This document shows, in pieces, positions 37,003 to 45,361 of a stretch of 64,000 nt of DNA (positions within the stretch are counted from its first letter, which is position 1; every line of letters begins with the position of its first letter). The DNA lies in NCBI GenBank assembly GCA_937138475.1, contig CAKZPD010000022.1, forward strand, positions 62,001-126,000, given 5' to 3'. A program made the position numbers and the translations under genes. Origin of the DNA: an uncultured Sulfitobacter sp. (GTDB taxonomy: Bacteria; Pseudomonadota; Alphaproteobacteria; Rhodobacterales; Rhodobacteraceae). The notes beneath the pieces are model-generated. The model did not search any database and had not been told where the DNA came from. It saw only the letters and a list, made by a program, of their open reading frames with translations.

Positions 37003-37673
37003 TGGAATTTAAAGAGTATCCCGATCAAGAGATGCTGGCGATGAATGTCGCCAATGTGATCGCCGGCGCCCTTGAAAACGCGCTTTTGCAACATGAAAGG
37101 GTCAGCTTTGCCGTGCCAGGTGGCAGCACGCCGGGGCCGATCTTTGACGCGCTGTGCGGGGCGGATCTGGATTGGCGGCGGGTGGTGGTTTTGTTGACCG
37201 ATGAACGTTGGGTGGCGCCGGATCATCCAAGGTCGAATGCCGGGCTGGTTGCGCAGCGCCTGCTGTGTGACCGGGCGGCGCAGGCCCGGTTTGCCGGCTA
37301 TTATCGCGATGGCCAAAGCGCGCAGGCGGCGGCGCCCGGCCTGGCCGATGACATGCAGGCGCATTTGCCCCTGTCGGTGTTGTTGCTGGGCATGGGGGCG
37401 GATATGCACACGGCCTCGTTGTTTCCGGGGGCGCCGGGCACCGGCGAGGCGATGGCCAGCACGGCGCCTGCGGTTTGCGCCGTTACGCCGCCCGGCGCGT
37501 TGGAACCACGCGTGACCATGAGCGCACCGGTCCTGCGCGGGGCGCTGAGCAAGCATTTGGTGATCTTTGGGCAAGACAAGCGCGCCGCCTTTGAAGGGGC
37601 GCTGAAACTGCCCGCGGCCGAGGCGCCGATCGGGGCGGTGATTTCAGGCGGCACGGTGCATTGGGCGCCTTAG
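37002..37673 (+). CDS. pgl: 6-phosphogluconolactonase
   Basis: The 223-residue hydrolase opens 6-phosphogluconolactone to 6-phosphogluconate, the step after Zwf. The NagB/RpiA-like fold shows FAVPGGSTPGPIFDAL near residue 30, VLLTDERWVAPDHPRSNAGL near 64 and LLLGMGADMHTASLFPG near 127. It overlaps zwf by one base, matching the common zwf-pgl pair. An edd gene is not present in the following sequence, so the pathway continues elsewhere. A copy of the dispersed repeat follows 39 bp after the stop. Confidence 0.95.
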   Translation: MEFKEYPDQEMLAMNVANVIAGALENALLQHERVSFAVPGGSTPGPIFDALCGADLDWRRVVVLLTDERWVAPDHPRSNAGLVAQRLLCDRAAQARFAGYYRDGQSAQAAAPGLADDMQAHLPLSVLLLGMGADMHTASLFPGAPGTGEAMASTAPAVCAVTPPGALEPRVTMSAPVLRGALSKHLVIFGQDKRAAFEGALKLPAAEAPIGAVISGGTVHWAP

Positions 37674-37711
37674 GGTAATCGCCCGCCGGGGCGCATGGCG
37701 CCGGCCGGGGG

Positions 37712-37744
37712 GCCTCCGGCGGGGATATTTTTGAACAAAAGAAA
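37712..37744 (+). repeat. Dispersed 33-bp repeat, copy 3 (after pgl)
   Basis: Reads GCCTCCGGCGGGGATATTT, TT, then GAACAAAAGAAA. It lies just downstream of pgl in the gene's orientation and 80 bp before the next plus-strand gene. The ATATTTTT tract here is the longest of the plus-strand copies. Confidence 0.88.
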
Positions 37745-37823
37745 GGCGCGGGCCAGGGCGGTTTGACCTTGGCGCGGGGCGGGAATTGGCTAAGCTGCGG
37801 CCAGGTGTCGATGGGAGTGACGG

Positions 37824-38696
37824 ATGAGCAAGATTGCGTTTTTGGGCTTGGGGGTGATGGGATACCCGATGGCGGGGCATTTGGCCGCGGCGGGGCATCA
37901 GGTGACGGTGTATAACCGCAGTTTTTCCAAGGCCGAGGCCTGGTGCGGCACGCATGGCGGCGCGGCGGCGCGCACCCCGCGCGCGGCGGTTCAGGGGGCT
38001 GATTTTGTCATGGCCTGTGTGGGCAATGATGATGATTTGCGGGCGGTGACATTGGGGGCCGATGGGGCCTTGGCGGGGATGCAGGCCGGGGCGCTTTTTG
38101 TTGATCATACCACGGTGTCTGCGGCGGTTACGCGGGCGTTGTTTGCTGCGGCGGCTGAAATTGGCGTTGGGTTTGTGGATGCGCCGGTTTCGGGCGGGCA
38201 GGCCGGGGCGCAGAACGGCGTATTGTCGATCATGTGTGGCGGCAGCGAGGCGGATTTCGCCCGCGCGGCGCCGGTGATGCAGGCCTATGGCAAGACGGTG
38301 CGCCGCATTGGCGAGAGCGGCGCCGGGCAGATGACCAAGATGTGCAATCAGATTGCCATTGCCGGCTTGGTGCAGGGGTTGTCCGAGGCGCTGCATTTTG
38401 CGCAAAAGGCCGGGCTGGATGGGCGCGCGGTGGTCGAGGTGATTTCAGGCGGGGCGGCCGGCAGTTGGCAGATGTCGAACCGATTTGAGACCATGTTGGA
38501 TGATCAGTTCGATCATGGGTTTGCGGTGGATTGGATGCGCAAGGATCTGGCCATTTGCTTGGCTGCCGCCAATGAGAATGGCGCCAGCCTGCCGGTGACG
38601 GCGCTGGTTGATCAGTTCTATAAGGATGTGCAAAAGCTGGGCGGCGGGCGATGGGATACATCGTCTTTGTTGAAGCGTTTGCAGGCGCTTGGCTAG
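37824..38696 (+). CDS. NAD(P)-dependent beta-hydroxyacid dehydrogenase, GarR-like
   Basis: The 290-residue enzyme belongs to the 3-hydroxyisobutyrate / 2-hydroxy-3-oxopropionate (tartronate semialdehyde) reductase family. The Rossmann motif is AFLGLGVMGYPMAGHLAAAG at the N-terminus with VYNRS after it. DAPVSGGQAGAQNGVLSIMC near residue 118 and SGAGQMTKMCNQI near 168 (catalytic Lys) are the family signatures. It is convergent with the hpa operon, and although it could process a three-carbon aldehyde, no context fixes its substrate. Confidence 0.9.
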   Translation: MSKIAFLGLGVMGYPMAGHLAAAGHQVTVYNRSFSKAEAWCGTHGGAAARTPRAAVQGADFVMACVGNDDDLRAVTLGADGALAGMQAGALFVDHTTVSAAVTRALFAAAAEIGVGFVDAPVSGGQAGAQNGVLSIMCGGSEADFARAAPVMQAYGKTVRRIGESGAGQMTKMCNQIAIAGLVQGLSEALHFAQKAGLDGRAVVEVISGGAAGSWQMSNRFETMLDDQFDHGFAVDWMRKDLAICLAAANENGASLPVTALVDQFYKDVQKLGGGRWDTSSLLKRLQALG

Positions 38697-38749
38697 GGGC
38701 GGCCCCAATCATTGGGGCCCTGCAGGGCCGGCCATCTGGGTGCGGGGCC

Positions 38750-39550
38750 TTAGCCGAATGCCAGACGCACCCGGCCAAAATCGCGGAAATCGGCGTCAAA
38801 CTGGGCGCCGGGGGGCGCTTCGAGCGGGCGGATGAACGAGCCGGACAAGACGATATCCCCGGCATGGACCTGGCCGCCAAAGCGGGCCAGGCGCCGCACC
38901 AGCCAGACGATGCCCATCACCGGATCATCCAGCACCCCGGCGCCCAGGCCGGTTTCTTCGACCACGCCGTTTTGTTTGACCACAGCCCCGACCCAGCGCA
39001 GATCAAAGGCGTCTATGCTGTGGCGGGCCGGGCCAAGGACCAGCCCGGCATTGGCGGCATTGTCCGAGACCGTGTCGTGGATCACCCGGCTTTGACCGGT
39101 GGCGGGGTCTTGGCGCAGGATGCGGGTATCAAGGATTTCAAGCGCGGGGCTGACGTAATCAGTTGCGGCCACGACATCGGCGCGGGTGACATCGGCCCCC
39201 GAGAGGTCGCGGGCCATGACAAATGCGATCTCGGCTTCGATCCGGGGCTGGATAAAGCGCCCCTTGGGGACCGTGCTGAAATCTGGAACCAGCATATCAT
39301 CCAGTAGAACGCCGCTGTCGGGGGTGGTGATGTTCAGCGCCTGCTGCATGGCGCGGCTGGTCAGGCCGATTTTCCAGCCGATCCGCCGCCGTCCCTTGGC
39401 CAGTTTCGCCGCAACAAAGGCGTCTTGGACAGCATAGGCATGGTCAAGGGTCATGCCGGGGTGGGCCAGGCTGATCAGCCCGGTCTGCTGGCCGGTTTCT
39501 TCGGCTTGCAGCAACGCGGCCGCAGCGGCGGCGATCTGGTTCGGGGTCAT
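38750..39550 (-). CDS. hpaH: 2-oxo-hept-4-ene-1,7-dioate hydratase HpaH
   Basis: The 266-residue hydratase adds water to 2-oxohept-4-ene-1,7-dioate in the homoprotocatechuate meta-cleavage pathway. Length equals known HpaH (about 267). Family motifs include GRRRIGWKIGLTSRAMQQAL near residue 53, IEAEIAFVMARDLSG near 104 (acidic metal ligands) and TDYVSPALEILDTRI near 131. Its ATG overlaps the hpaG stop by 4 bp (ATGA). It is the last gene of the operon; HpaI aldolase, the next step, is not encoded here. Confidence 0.93.
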   Translation of the reverse strand: MTPNQIAAAAAALLQAEETGQQTGLISLAHPGMTLDHAYAVQDAFVAAKLAKGRRRIGWKIGLTSRAMQQALNITTPDSGVLLDDMLVPDFSTVPKGRFIQPRIEAEIAFVMARDLSGADVTRADVVAATDYVSPALEILDTRILRQDPATGQSRVIHDTVSDNAANAGLVLGPARHSIDAFDLRWVGAVVKQNGVVEETGLGAGVLDDPVMGIVWLVRRLARFGGQVHAGDIVLSGSFIRPLEAPPGAQFDADFRDFGRVRLAFG

Positions 39551-40401
39551 TCGTCGATCACCCCGTTGCGCAGCAGGCCGATGCCTTGGGCCTCAACTTC
39601 GATGATGTCGCCGGGGGTCAAGAACTGAGGGGGATCCAGGCGCGCGCCGGCGCCGGTGGGGGTGCCGGTCACGATAATATCACCCGGAACCAAAGTGGTA
39701 AACGTCGAGATATATTCGATCTGGCGCGCCACGGGAAACAGCATCCGCGCGGTGGAATCATATTGGCGCCGCACACCATTGACGCGGCATTCCAAGGCAA
39801 CATCGGTAATCTGTGCCGGATGGGTAAAGGGCACCAGCCAGGGGCCCATCGCGCCTGATCCATCCCAGTTCTTGCCCTGGGTGACGTTGAACTTGGCGTG
39901 GCGCACCCAATCGCGCAGCGTGCCTTCGTTGCACAGGGTCAGTGCGGCAATATGGTCAAGGGCCTGGCCCTGGGGGATGCGGCGCCCGCCTTTGCCGATG
40001 ATCACTGCGATCTCGCCCTCATAGTCAAGCTGCGGCGTTTCCGGTGGCCGGATCAGCGGGGTATCATGACCGACAAACGACCGGGCAAAGCGAATGAACA
40101 GCGACATAAAGGGCGGCGCCGCTTGGCCGTCTTTGTATTCGGCGTTGCGATCTGGAAAATTTACCCCGACGCAGATGATCTTTTCGGGGTTCGGCACCGG
40201 GATATCCCAACGAAAGCTGCCATGGGGATGGGTGATGGGGCGGTCCTGGGCGGCCTGCGCCAAAAGATGCAGCGCGTCATCGGCAATCACATCACGCAAG
40301 GTGGCGTATTGCGGGAAATCTGGTGAAATGGCGATGATGCCATCTTGTTTAACTATGCCGTAAAATTGTTTTTTATCATGTGTATATGTTGCGAATTTCA
40401 T
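39547..40401 (-). CDS. hpaG: HpaG-type fumarylacetoacetate hydrolase family isomerase/decarboxylase (single domain)
   Basis: The 284-residue protein from the ATG at 40401 has one fumarylacetoacetate hydrolase fold. IICVGVNFPDRNAEYKDG near residue 75, PQLDYEGEIAVIIGKGGRRI near 123 (metal-binding Glu residues) and DIIVTGTPTGAGARLDPP near 248 are family motifs. In the pathway it should isomerise and decarboxylate 5-oxopent-3-ene-tricarboxylate. E. coli HpaG is a double-length protein with two such domains; here only one is present. The ATG overlaps the decarboxylase stop (ATGA), which supports this start over 40419. Confidence 0.88.
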   Translation of the reverse strand: MKFATYTHDKKQFYGIVKQDGIIAISPDFPQYATLRDVIADDALHLLAQAAQDRPITHPHGSFRWDIPVPNPEKIICVGVNFPDRNAEYKDGQAAPPFMSLFIRFARSFVGHDTPLIRPPETPQLDYEGEIAVIIGKGGRRIPQGQALDHIAALTLCNEGTLRDWVRHAKFNVTQGKNWDGSGAMGPWLVPFTHPAQITDVALECRVNGVRRQYDSTARMLFPVARQIEYISTFTTLVPGDIIVTGTPTGAGARLDPPQFLTPGDIIEVEAQGIGLLRNGVIDE

Positions 40402-41804
40402 GTTGATATTTGTTCCCATATTTCGCGGATGACGGTATGGGCGAACAGCACATCATCGCGGGTGGTGTCGAATTGCCCCACCTGAAAGCGGATCACTTTG
40501 CGCCCGTGATGCGCGCCTTGGGTGACATAGATCCGCCCATCGGCGTTGATCGCGTCGACCAGATGTTGCTGTGCCGCGTCATCGCCCGGACAGCGAAAGG
40601 TAAACAGGCTGAGGATTGGCTGGGTCGTGATGACAAAACCGGGCAGGCCTTGCAGGGCTGTGCACAGCTCTTGCGCCCAGGTGACGTGGTTGCGGATGCG
40701 CTGGCGCAGCCCCTCAAGCCCATAGGCGCGGATCAAGAACCACAGTTTCAGCGCCCGAAAACGACGGCCCAGCGGGATGGTCCATTCTGAATAATTCGTC
40801 GCCTCGTGGCCGGTGGTCTTTAGGTATTCTGGCGCGATCATAAGGGTGTCGCGTTGCGCCTGTGGGTCGCGCAAAAACTGAACGGAACAATCGAACTGTG
40901 CGCCCAGCCATTTATGCGGGTTAAAGACAATGCTGTCGAATTGGGCCGCACCCGGCCAAAAGCGATCGCGGAATTCCGGACAGATCATCGCGGCGCCGGC
41001 CCAGGCGGCATCCAGATGCGTATACAGCCCTTCGCGCTTGGCGATGGCGCTGATCTGCGGCAGGTCATCCCAGGCCCCGACGCCAGTGCCGCCGGTGATG
41101 GCGATAATCCCGGCCGGTATCATGCCGGCGGCACGGTCGCGGGTTATCGCCGCTTGCAGGGCGCTTGGGTCCATCTCAAAGGCCGGGCTGTCGCGGCGCG
41201 AAGGGATCTTGACCAGATTATCTTGGCCAATCCCCGCCACCCAGCAGGCCCGATCAATCGACGAATGCACCTGATCGGAACAGTAAATCCGCAAGCAGCC
41301 CTGGCCGTTCATCCCCTGTTTGTTGCCGCGCCATCCCGTCGCGCGCTCGCGCATGGTCAGAACCGCAGACAGGGTCGCAGACGAGGCGCTGTCCTGAAGC
41401 ACGCCGCTGATCCCGTCGGGCAGGCCCAGCGCCTGCCGCAACCAGTCGATCATCACGGTTTCCATCTCGGTTGCGGCGGGCGAGGTTTGCCACAACATAC
41501 ATTGTGCCGCCATGGTGGTGACAAGATATTCCGCCAGCATCGACGCCGGCGCCGCATTGGCGGGAAAATACGCGAAAAACCGCGGGTGCTGCCAATGGGT
41601 CATGCCCGGCACGACGATCTGTTCGAAATCGCCAAAGATTTGCTCCATCGGCACGCCGTTTTCCGGCGGCGTGGGCGGCAGCTGGGCGGCGATTGCACCG
41701 GGGGCCACATTCGGGCGCACCGGACGGTCGCGCAGCCCTTGATGATAACGCTGACCCCAGTCGGCAATATGCTGACCCCAGCGGGCGAAATCGTCCCAGT
41801 TCAT
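40398..41804 (-). CDS. PLP-dependent aromatic-L-amino-acid decarboxylase
   Basis: The 468-residue enzyme is a group II decarboxylase like DOPA/tryptophan/tyrosine decarboxylases. WQHPRFFAYFPANAAPASML near residue 70 and the PLP lysine in VFNPHKWLGAQFDCS near 296 are diagnostic, with HLDAAWAGAAMICPEFR near 265 holding the PLP Asp. Substrate choice within the family cannot be read from sequence. It overlaps hpaG (ATGA) and hpaD (ATGA), so it is cotranscribed inside the hpa operon. That suggests it feeds aromatic amino acids such as tyrosine or DOPA toward the pathway as amines. Confidence 0.88.
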   Translation of the reverse strand: MNWDDFARWGQHIADWGQRYHQGLRDRPVRPNVAPGAIAAQLPPTPPENGVPMEQIFGDFEQIVVPGMTHWQHPRFFAYFPANAAPASMLAEYLVTTMAAQCMLWQTSPAATEMETVMIDWLRQALGLPDGISGVLQDSASSATLSAVLTMRERATGWRGNKQGMNGQGCLRIYCSDQVHSSIDRACWVAGIGQDNLVKIPSRRDSPAFEMDPSALQAAITRDRAAGMIPAGIIAITGGTGVGAWDDLPQISAIAKREGLYTHLDAAWAGAAMICPEFRDRFWPGAAQFDSIVFNPHKWLGAQFDCSVQFLRDPQAQRDTLMIAPEYLKTTGHEATNYSEWTIPLGRRFRALKLWFLIRAYGLEGLRQRIRNHVTWAQELCTALQGLPGFVITTQPILSLFTFRCPGDDAAQQHLVDAINADGRIYVTQGAHHGRKVIRFQVGQFDTTRDDVLFAHTVIREIWEQIST

Positions 41805-42781
41805 GGTGCGATGATCGGCTGTGCGGTCAGGTCACTGTCGCGCAGCGAGGCCCCGTCAAACACCGACCCTTCGGTGAACCAGCTTTTTGGGGCAGGGGCC
41901 CCCCAAAGGGTCTGGCGCTGTGGGTCGGTCAGGCTCCATTTTATGGGTTCAAGGTCGGGATCGCAGGTTTGATAATCCGAGCAATAGATTTCGGTTCGGT
42001 GCCCGTCCTTGTCGCGGATATACAGGAAAAAAGCGTTGGATATCCCATGGCGCCCCGGCCCTCGTTCAATGTTTGCGACATATCCGGTGGTGGACATCAA
42101 ATCGAGAAGGTCAATGATGTTCATCGGGGTGGGCACCCAAAAGGCCATGTGATGCAAGCGCGGGCCGGTGCCATTGGTAAAGGCAATGTCATGCACACCG
42201 CCCTTGCGGTGCATCCAAGCCGCCCAGGTGCGGCCTGTGGTGTCATCGGCGGTGTATTCGGTCAGGCGAAAGCCCATATCGCCGTAAAAGGCGACCGCGG
42301 CATCCACATCGGATGAAAACAGGTTGAAATGGTCAATGCGCAGCGGCTTGACCCCACGATAGAGCGCGTATTTCTGGTGAATGCTGGGCAGGCGGTCCAT
42401 TTGGACATAAAACTCAAGCGGCACGCCCCAGGGATCGCGGCTGCGCAAGACCCGGCCCATAAACGGGCGTTCGATCCATTCGGTGGGTAAATCGCGCGCG
42501 GCGAACCAGGCCTGGGCCTTGTCCAGATCGTCTTCGTCCCAGACCTTAAAGCCCAGAACCGCGATCTTTGGCGTATTGGATTGACGCAATATGACGCTGT
42601 GATGGCCGCGTTCTTCCATGGCCCGCAAATACAGGGTGCCCGGCTCTTCATGGGTGATTTGCAGCCCCAATGTATCAACATAAAATCCGCGCGCCCAGGC
42701 CAGATCGGTGACTGTCAGCTCAACATGGCTGAGGCGCACAATATTAAAGGGCGGGTAAAGGTTTGGCGCGGGAATAGGCAT
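41801..42781 (-). CDS. hpaD: 3,4-dihydroxyphenylacetate 2,3-dioxygenase HpaD
   Basis: The 326-residue extradiol dioxygenase opens homoprotocatechuate to 5-carboxymethyl-2-hydroxymuconate semialdehyde. Two VOC (glyoxalase-fold) modules are visible. The metal ligands sit in LRIDHFNLFSSD (His near residue 148), GPRLHHMAFWVP (His near 207) and GHRTEIYCSDYQ (Glu near 260). This is the type I enzyme known from Brevibacterium and Arthrobacter, not the LigB-type HpaD of E. coli. It lies 3 bp after hpaE and overlaps the decarboxylase gene. Confidence 0.93.
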   Translation of the reverse strand: MPIPAPNLYPPFNIVRLSHVELTVTDLAWARGFYVDTLGLQITHEEPGTLYLRAMEERGHHSVILRQSNTPKIAVLGFKVWDEDDLDKAQAWFAARDLPTEWIERPFMGRVLRSRDPWGVPLEFYVQMDRLPSIHQKYALYRGVKPLRIDHFNLFSSDVDAAVAFYGDMGFRLTEYTADDTTGRTWAAWMHRKGGVHDIAFTNGTGPRLHHMAFWVPTPMNIIDLLDLMSTTGYVANIERGPGRHGISNAFFLYIRDKDGHRTEIYCSDYQTCDPDLEPIKWSLTDPQRQTLWGAPAPKSWFTEGSVFDGASLRDSDLTAQPIIAP

Positions 42782-42784
42782 GTT

Positions 42785-44311
42785 TCAGTTTCCTTCGGGC
42801 AGGTGCCCCAGCTTTTGAATGTCATGTGCGCCAAGGGCAATGGCGATGTTCTTTTGCTCCATATAGAAATCGAACGACCATTGGCCGCCATCGCGGCCGA
42901 TGCCGCTGGCCTTGACCCCGCCAAAGGGGGTGGGCAGGTGGCGCACGTTTTCCGAATTGACCCAGATCATCCCGGCCTCAAGCGCGCCGGACACGCGAAG
43001 GGCGCGGCTGATGTCATTGGTCCAAACATATCCAGCCAACCCATAGGCCACGTCGTTGGCGATTTGCAGCGCTTCGGCTTCGTCCTTGAATGGCAAGGCG
43101 GTCAGGACCGGGCCAAAGATTTCCTCTTGGGCGATGGCCATTTCGGGGCGGGCATCGGTGAACAGCGTCGGTTCAACATACCAGCCCTTGTCCCCGGATC
43201 GGGCGCCGCCCGCCGCAATGGTTGCGCCTTCTGCGCGGGCGGTATCGAAATAGGATGTAACCTTGTTCATATGGCCCTGGCTGATCAATGGCCCGACTTC
43301 GGTCTGGGGATCCAGCGGATGACCAACGCGCACGGCCTTGGTGCGTTGGATCAGCTTGGCCTGAAAGGTCGGGGCAATGGATTGCTGCACCAACAGCCGG
43401 CTTGAGGACGTGCAGCGTTCACCATTCAGCGAATAAATCATCAGCACCGCCGCATCCAGCGCGCGGTCCAGATCGGCGTCTTCAAAGACGATGACGGGGT
43501 TCTTGCCGCCCAGTTCAAAATGCACCCGCTTGAGGGTCGCTGCCCCCTGCCGCATGATCGCAGAGCCGGTGGCGCTTTCGCCAACAAAAGCGATGGCCTT
43601 GATGTCCGGGTGTTCGGTCAGGGCGCGCCCGGCCTCCTCTCCCAATCCGTTGACCAGATTAAACACCCCGTCGGGCAGGCCGGCCTCGGTGCAGATTTCC
43701 GCCAGAATATGGGCTGTTAGGGGTGACAGTTCCGCCGGCTTATGCACAACCGTGCAGCCGGCCGCCAACGCCGGCGCAATCTTCCAGGTGGCCAACATAA
43801 AGGGGGTATTCCATGGGGTGATGACCCCGACCGGCCCAATCGGCACCCGCCCGGTGACATTCAGATGGCTGGCCGTGGGCAGGGACTGCCCATCGGCCGC
43901 CCCCGGCGCCAGATCGGCAAAATAACGAAAATTATCGGCGCCGCGCAACGCCGCCTTGGACATATACCGAAAGGCCTGCCCGGTATCCCAACATTCGCAC
44001 AGGGCGATTTCCTCGGCCCGCTGGGTGATCAGATCGGCGATCTTGTGCAAGATCTTCTTGCGCGCCGCGCCGCTGGTGGCGGCCCAGGCGGGAAAGGCGG
44101 CCTTGGCGGCCTTGGCCGCGGCATCAATATCACGCGCCCTGCCTTTGGCGACGGTGGCGATCAGGCTGTCATCAACCGGCGACCGGGTCTCAAAGACCGC
44201 ACCATCGGCAGCCGGCTCAAAACGCCCTGCGATCAGATTGGTGATGCCGCGCGATTTGCGGGCCTCAAGATACCCGTCAAGGGCGCGCAGGTTTTCGTCA
44301 AGTTTGCTCAT
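42785..44311 (-). CDS. hpaE: 5-carboxymethyl-2-hydroxymuconate semialdehyde dehydrogenase HpaE
   Basis: The 508-residue aldehyde dehydrogenase oxidises the ring-cleavage product of HpaD with NAD. Start ATG at 44311 follows AGGAG at six bases; the longer frame to 44554 overlaps hpaF and is spurious. VGVITPWNTPFMLATWKIAP near residue 145, the general-base Glu in VHFELGGKNPVIV near 260 and the nucleophile Cys in SLNGERCTSSSRL near 293 are all in place. Its start overlaps the hpaF stop by 14 bp. Confidence 0.94.
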   Translation of the reverse strand: MSKLDENLRALDGYLEARKSRGITNLIAGRFEPAADGAVFETRSPVDDSLIATVAKGRARDIDAAAKAAKAAFPAWAATSGAARKKILHKIADLITQRAEEIALCECWDTGQAFRYMSKAALRGADNFRYFADLAPGAADGQSLPTASHLNVTGRVPIGPVGVITPWNTPFMLATWKIAPALAAGCTVVHKPAELSPLTAHILAEICTEAGLPDGVFNLVNGLGEEAGRALTEHPDIKAIAFVGESATGSAIMRQGAATLKRVHFELGGKNPVIVFEDADLDRALDAAVLMIYSLNGERCTSSSRLLVQQSIAPTFQAKLIQRTKAVRVGHPLDPQTEVGPLISQGHMNKVTSYFDTARAEGATIAAGGARSGDKGWYVEPTLFTDARPEMAIAQEEIFGPVLTALPFKDEAEALQIANDVAYGLAGYVWTNDISRALRVSGALEAGMIWVNSENVRHLPTPFGGVKASGIGRDGGQWSFDFYMEQKNIAIALGAHDIQKLGHLPEGN

Positions 44312-44699
44312 CGGGGGCTCCTGAAAGGTATCGGCGGATCGAGCTGACCTTGGGGGCAAGCTGCGGATCAATGTCGCGCATCTCAAGCGACAACATAAAG
44401 GACGAGCTGGCCAAAACCGCGGCGCAATACTGCTCGGCGGCTTGAAAAATTTCGGCGCAGGCACGGGTCTTGGCGGCCATCTCGCGCCCGGCCCGCAGCC
44501 GGATCGACAGGTCAAGAAAGGCATGATCGGGGTTGCCATCCGCGATGACGACATGGTTGCAAGCGCTGGCCCTTATCCTTATCCCTGCAAGAGGAAACAG
44601 CCCCGTCTTGATCGCAGCCCCGCGCAGGCATTCACAAAACCCTGCGATATCAAGGCGCTGCTCAAGGTTTGGCGAATAGTCGATTTGAAAGTGCGGCAT
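44298..44699 (-). CDS. hpaF: 5-carboxymethyl-2-hydroxymuconate isomerase HpaF
   Basis: The 133-residue protein starts MPHFQIDYSPNLEQRLDIAG, with Pro2 as the expected N-terminal catalytic base of the tautomerase superfamily. CNHVVIADGNPDHAFLDLSI near residue 47 and MLSLEMRDIDPQLAPKVSSI near 101 (first 20 shown) match CHMI. It isomerises 5-carboxymethyl-2-hydroxymuconate before decarboxylation. As first gene of the hpa operon it faces hpaR across a 54-bp gap, and it overlaps hpaE. Confidence 0.92.
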   Translation of the reverse strand: MPHFQIDYSPNLEQRLDIAGFCECLRGAAIKTGLFPLAGIRIRASACNHVVIADGNPDHAFLDLSIRLRAGREMAAKTRACAEIFQAAEQYCAAVLASSSFMLSLEMRDIDPQLAPKVSSIRRYLSGAPDEQT

Positions 44700-44753
44700 G
44701 ACAGAAACCCCATTTACTTGCTTTGTTAATTAAATTGCACAAGGATGTCAAGA
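44700..44753. promoter_or_regulatory. Divergent hpaF/hpaR control region
   Basis: The only DNA between the divergent hpaF and hpaR starts is 54 bp, AT-rich against its surroundings. It contains the 8-bp palindrome TTAATTAA (44726-44733), and CTTG (44717-44720) is mirrored by CAAG (44740-44743) around nearly the same centre. HpaR is a MarR repressor whose operators overlap its own promoter, so this is the probable HpaR site. The AAGGA at 44741-44745 serves hpaR. Confidence 0.45.
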
Positions 44754-45251
44754 ATGAATGACAGGCCACACGATACAAAAGACGCCGGCAAAAGCGACCG
44801 ACAAGCGGCCCTGCGCCACACCCACAGATCACTGCCCATCGCCCTGCTGCGCGCCCGCGAACATGTGATGGGCCCCATCCGCGAAATGCTGAACAAAAGC
44901 GGGGTCTCGGAACAAAAATGGCGGGTGCTGCGGGTGCTGGACGAAAATGGCGCGATGGAGCAATCACATGTCGCGGCCCAAGCCTGCCTGCTGCTGCCCA
45001 GCCTGACCCGGATGCTGCACGCAATGGAGCGCGACAGCCAAATCACCCGCGCCCCTGACCGCCGGGATGGCCGAAAGTCCATCGTGTCAATCACCCAGAT
45101 CGGTCAACAGATCCTGCGCGACCACGCCGACGAAAGCGCGGCAATTTTTGCGGCGCTCGAAGAGCGCTATGGCGCGACCCGCCTGGAAACGCTGCTTGAC
45201 ATGCTGGACGCGCTGATTGATCCCAGCGGCGACCGACCACAACCCAAATAA
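44754..45251 (+). CDS. hpaR: Homoprotocatechuate operon repressor HpaR (MarR family)
   Basis: The 165-residue regulator has a MarR winged helix. SLPIALLRAREHVMGPIREM near residue 27 and GVSEQKWRVLRVLDENGAME near 50 are hallmark HpaR sequences. The recognition helix lies in LLPSLTRMLHAMERDS and the wing in RAPDRRDGRKSIVSIT near 103. AAGGA lies 8 bases before the ATG at 44754; ATG at 44745 and 44758 are alternatives. It represses the divergent hpa genes in other bacteria, relieved by the aromatic substrate. Confidence 0.92.
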   Translation: MNDRPHDTKDAGKSDRQAALRHTHRSLPIALLRAREHVMGPIREMLNKSGVSEQKWRVLRVLDENGAMEQSHVAAQACLLLPSLTRMLHAMERDSQITRAPDRRDGRKSIVSITQIGQQILRDHADESAAIFAALEERYGATRLETLLDMLDALIDPSGDRPQPK

Positions 45252-45258
45252 GCGAAAA

Positions 45259-45275
45259 TGCCTGATGCACAGGCA
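45259..45275 (+). other. Short hairpin just after hpaR
   Basis: TGCCTG and CAGGCA form a perfect 6-bp stem with loop ATGCA, eight bases after the hpaR stop. It lacks its own U-tract but is followed by repeat copy 4 with ATATTT. It may help define the mRNA end. Confidence 0.4.
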
Positions 45276-45279
45276 GGAA

Positions 45280-45312
45280 GCCTCCGGCGGGGATATTTAG
45301 AAACAAAAGAAA
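45280..45312 (+). repeat. Dispersed 33-bp repeat, copy 4 (after hpaR)
   Basis: Reads GCCTCCGGCGGGGATATTT, AG, then AAACAAAAGAAA. Follows hpaR by 28 bp, in its orientation. It forms an inverted pair with copy 5, with a strong hairpin between them. Confidence 0.88.
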
Positions 45313-45361
45313 ACAAGAGGCGCGGCCAAAAACAAACGCGCCGCGCCGCTGAGTGTATCGC

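Noticed and set aside
40854..41972. A 372-codon plus-strand frame antisense to the decarboxylase gene
   Set aside because: The minus-strand decarboxylase has its PLP lysine motif and ATGA overlaps on both sides; the antisense frame has no motif.
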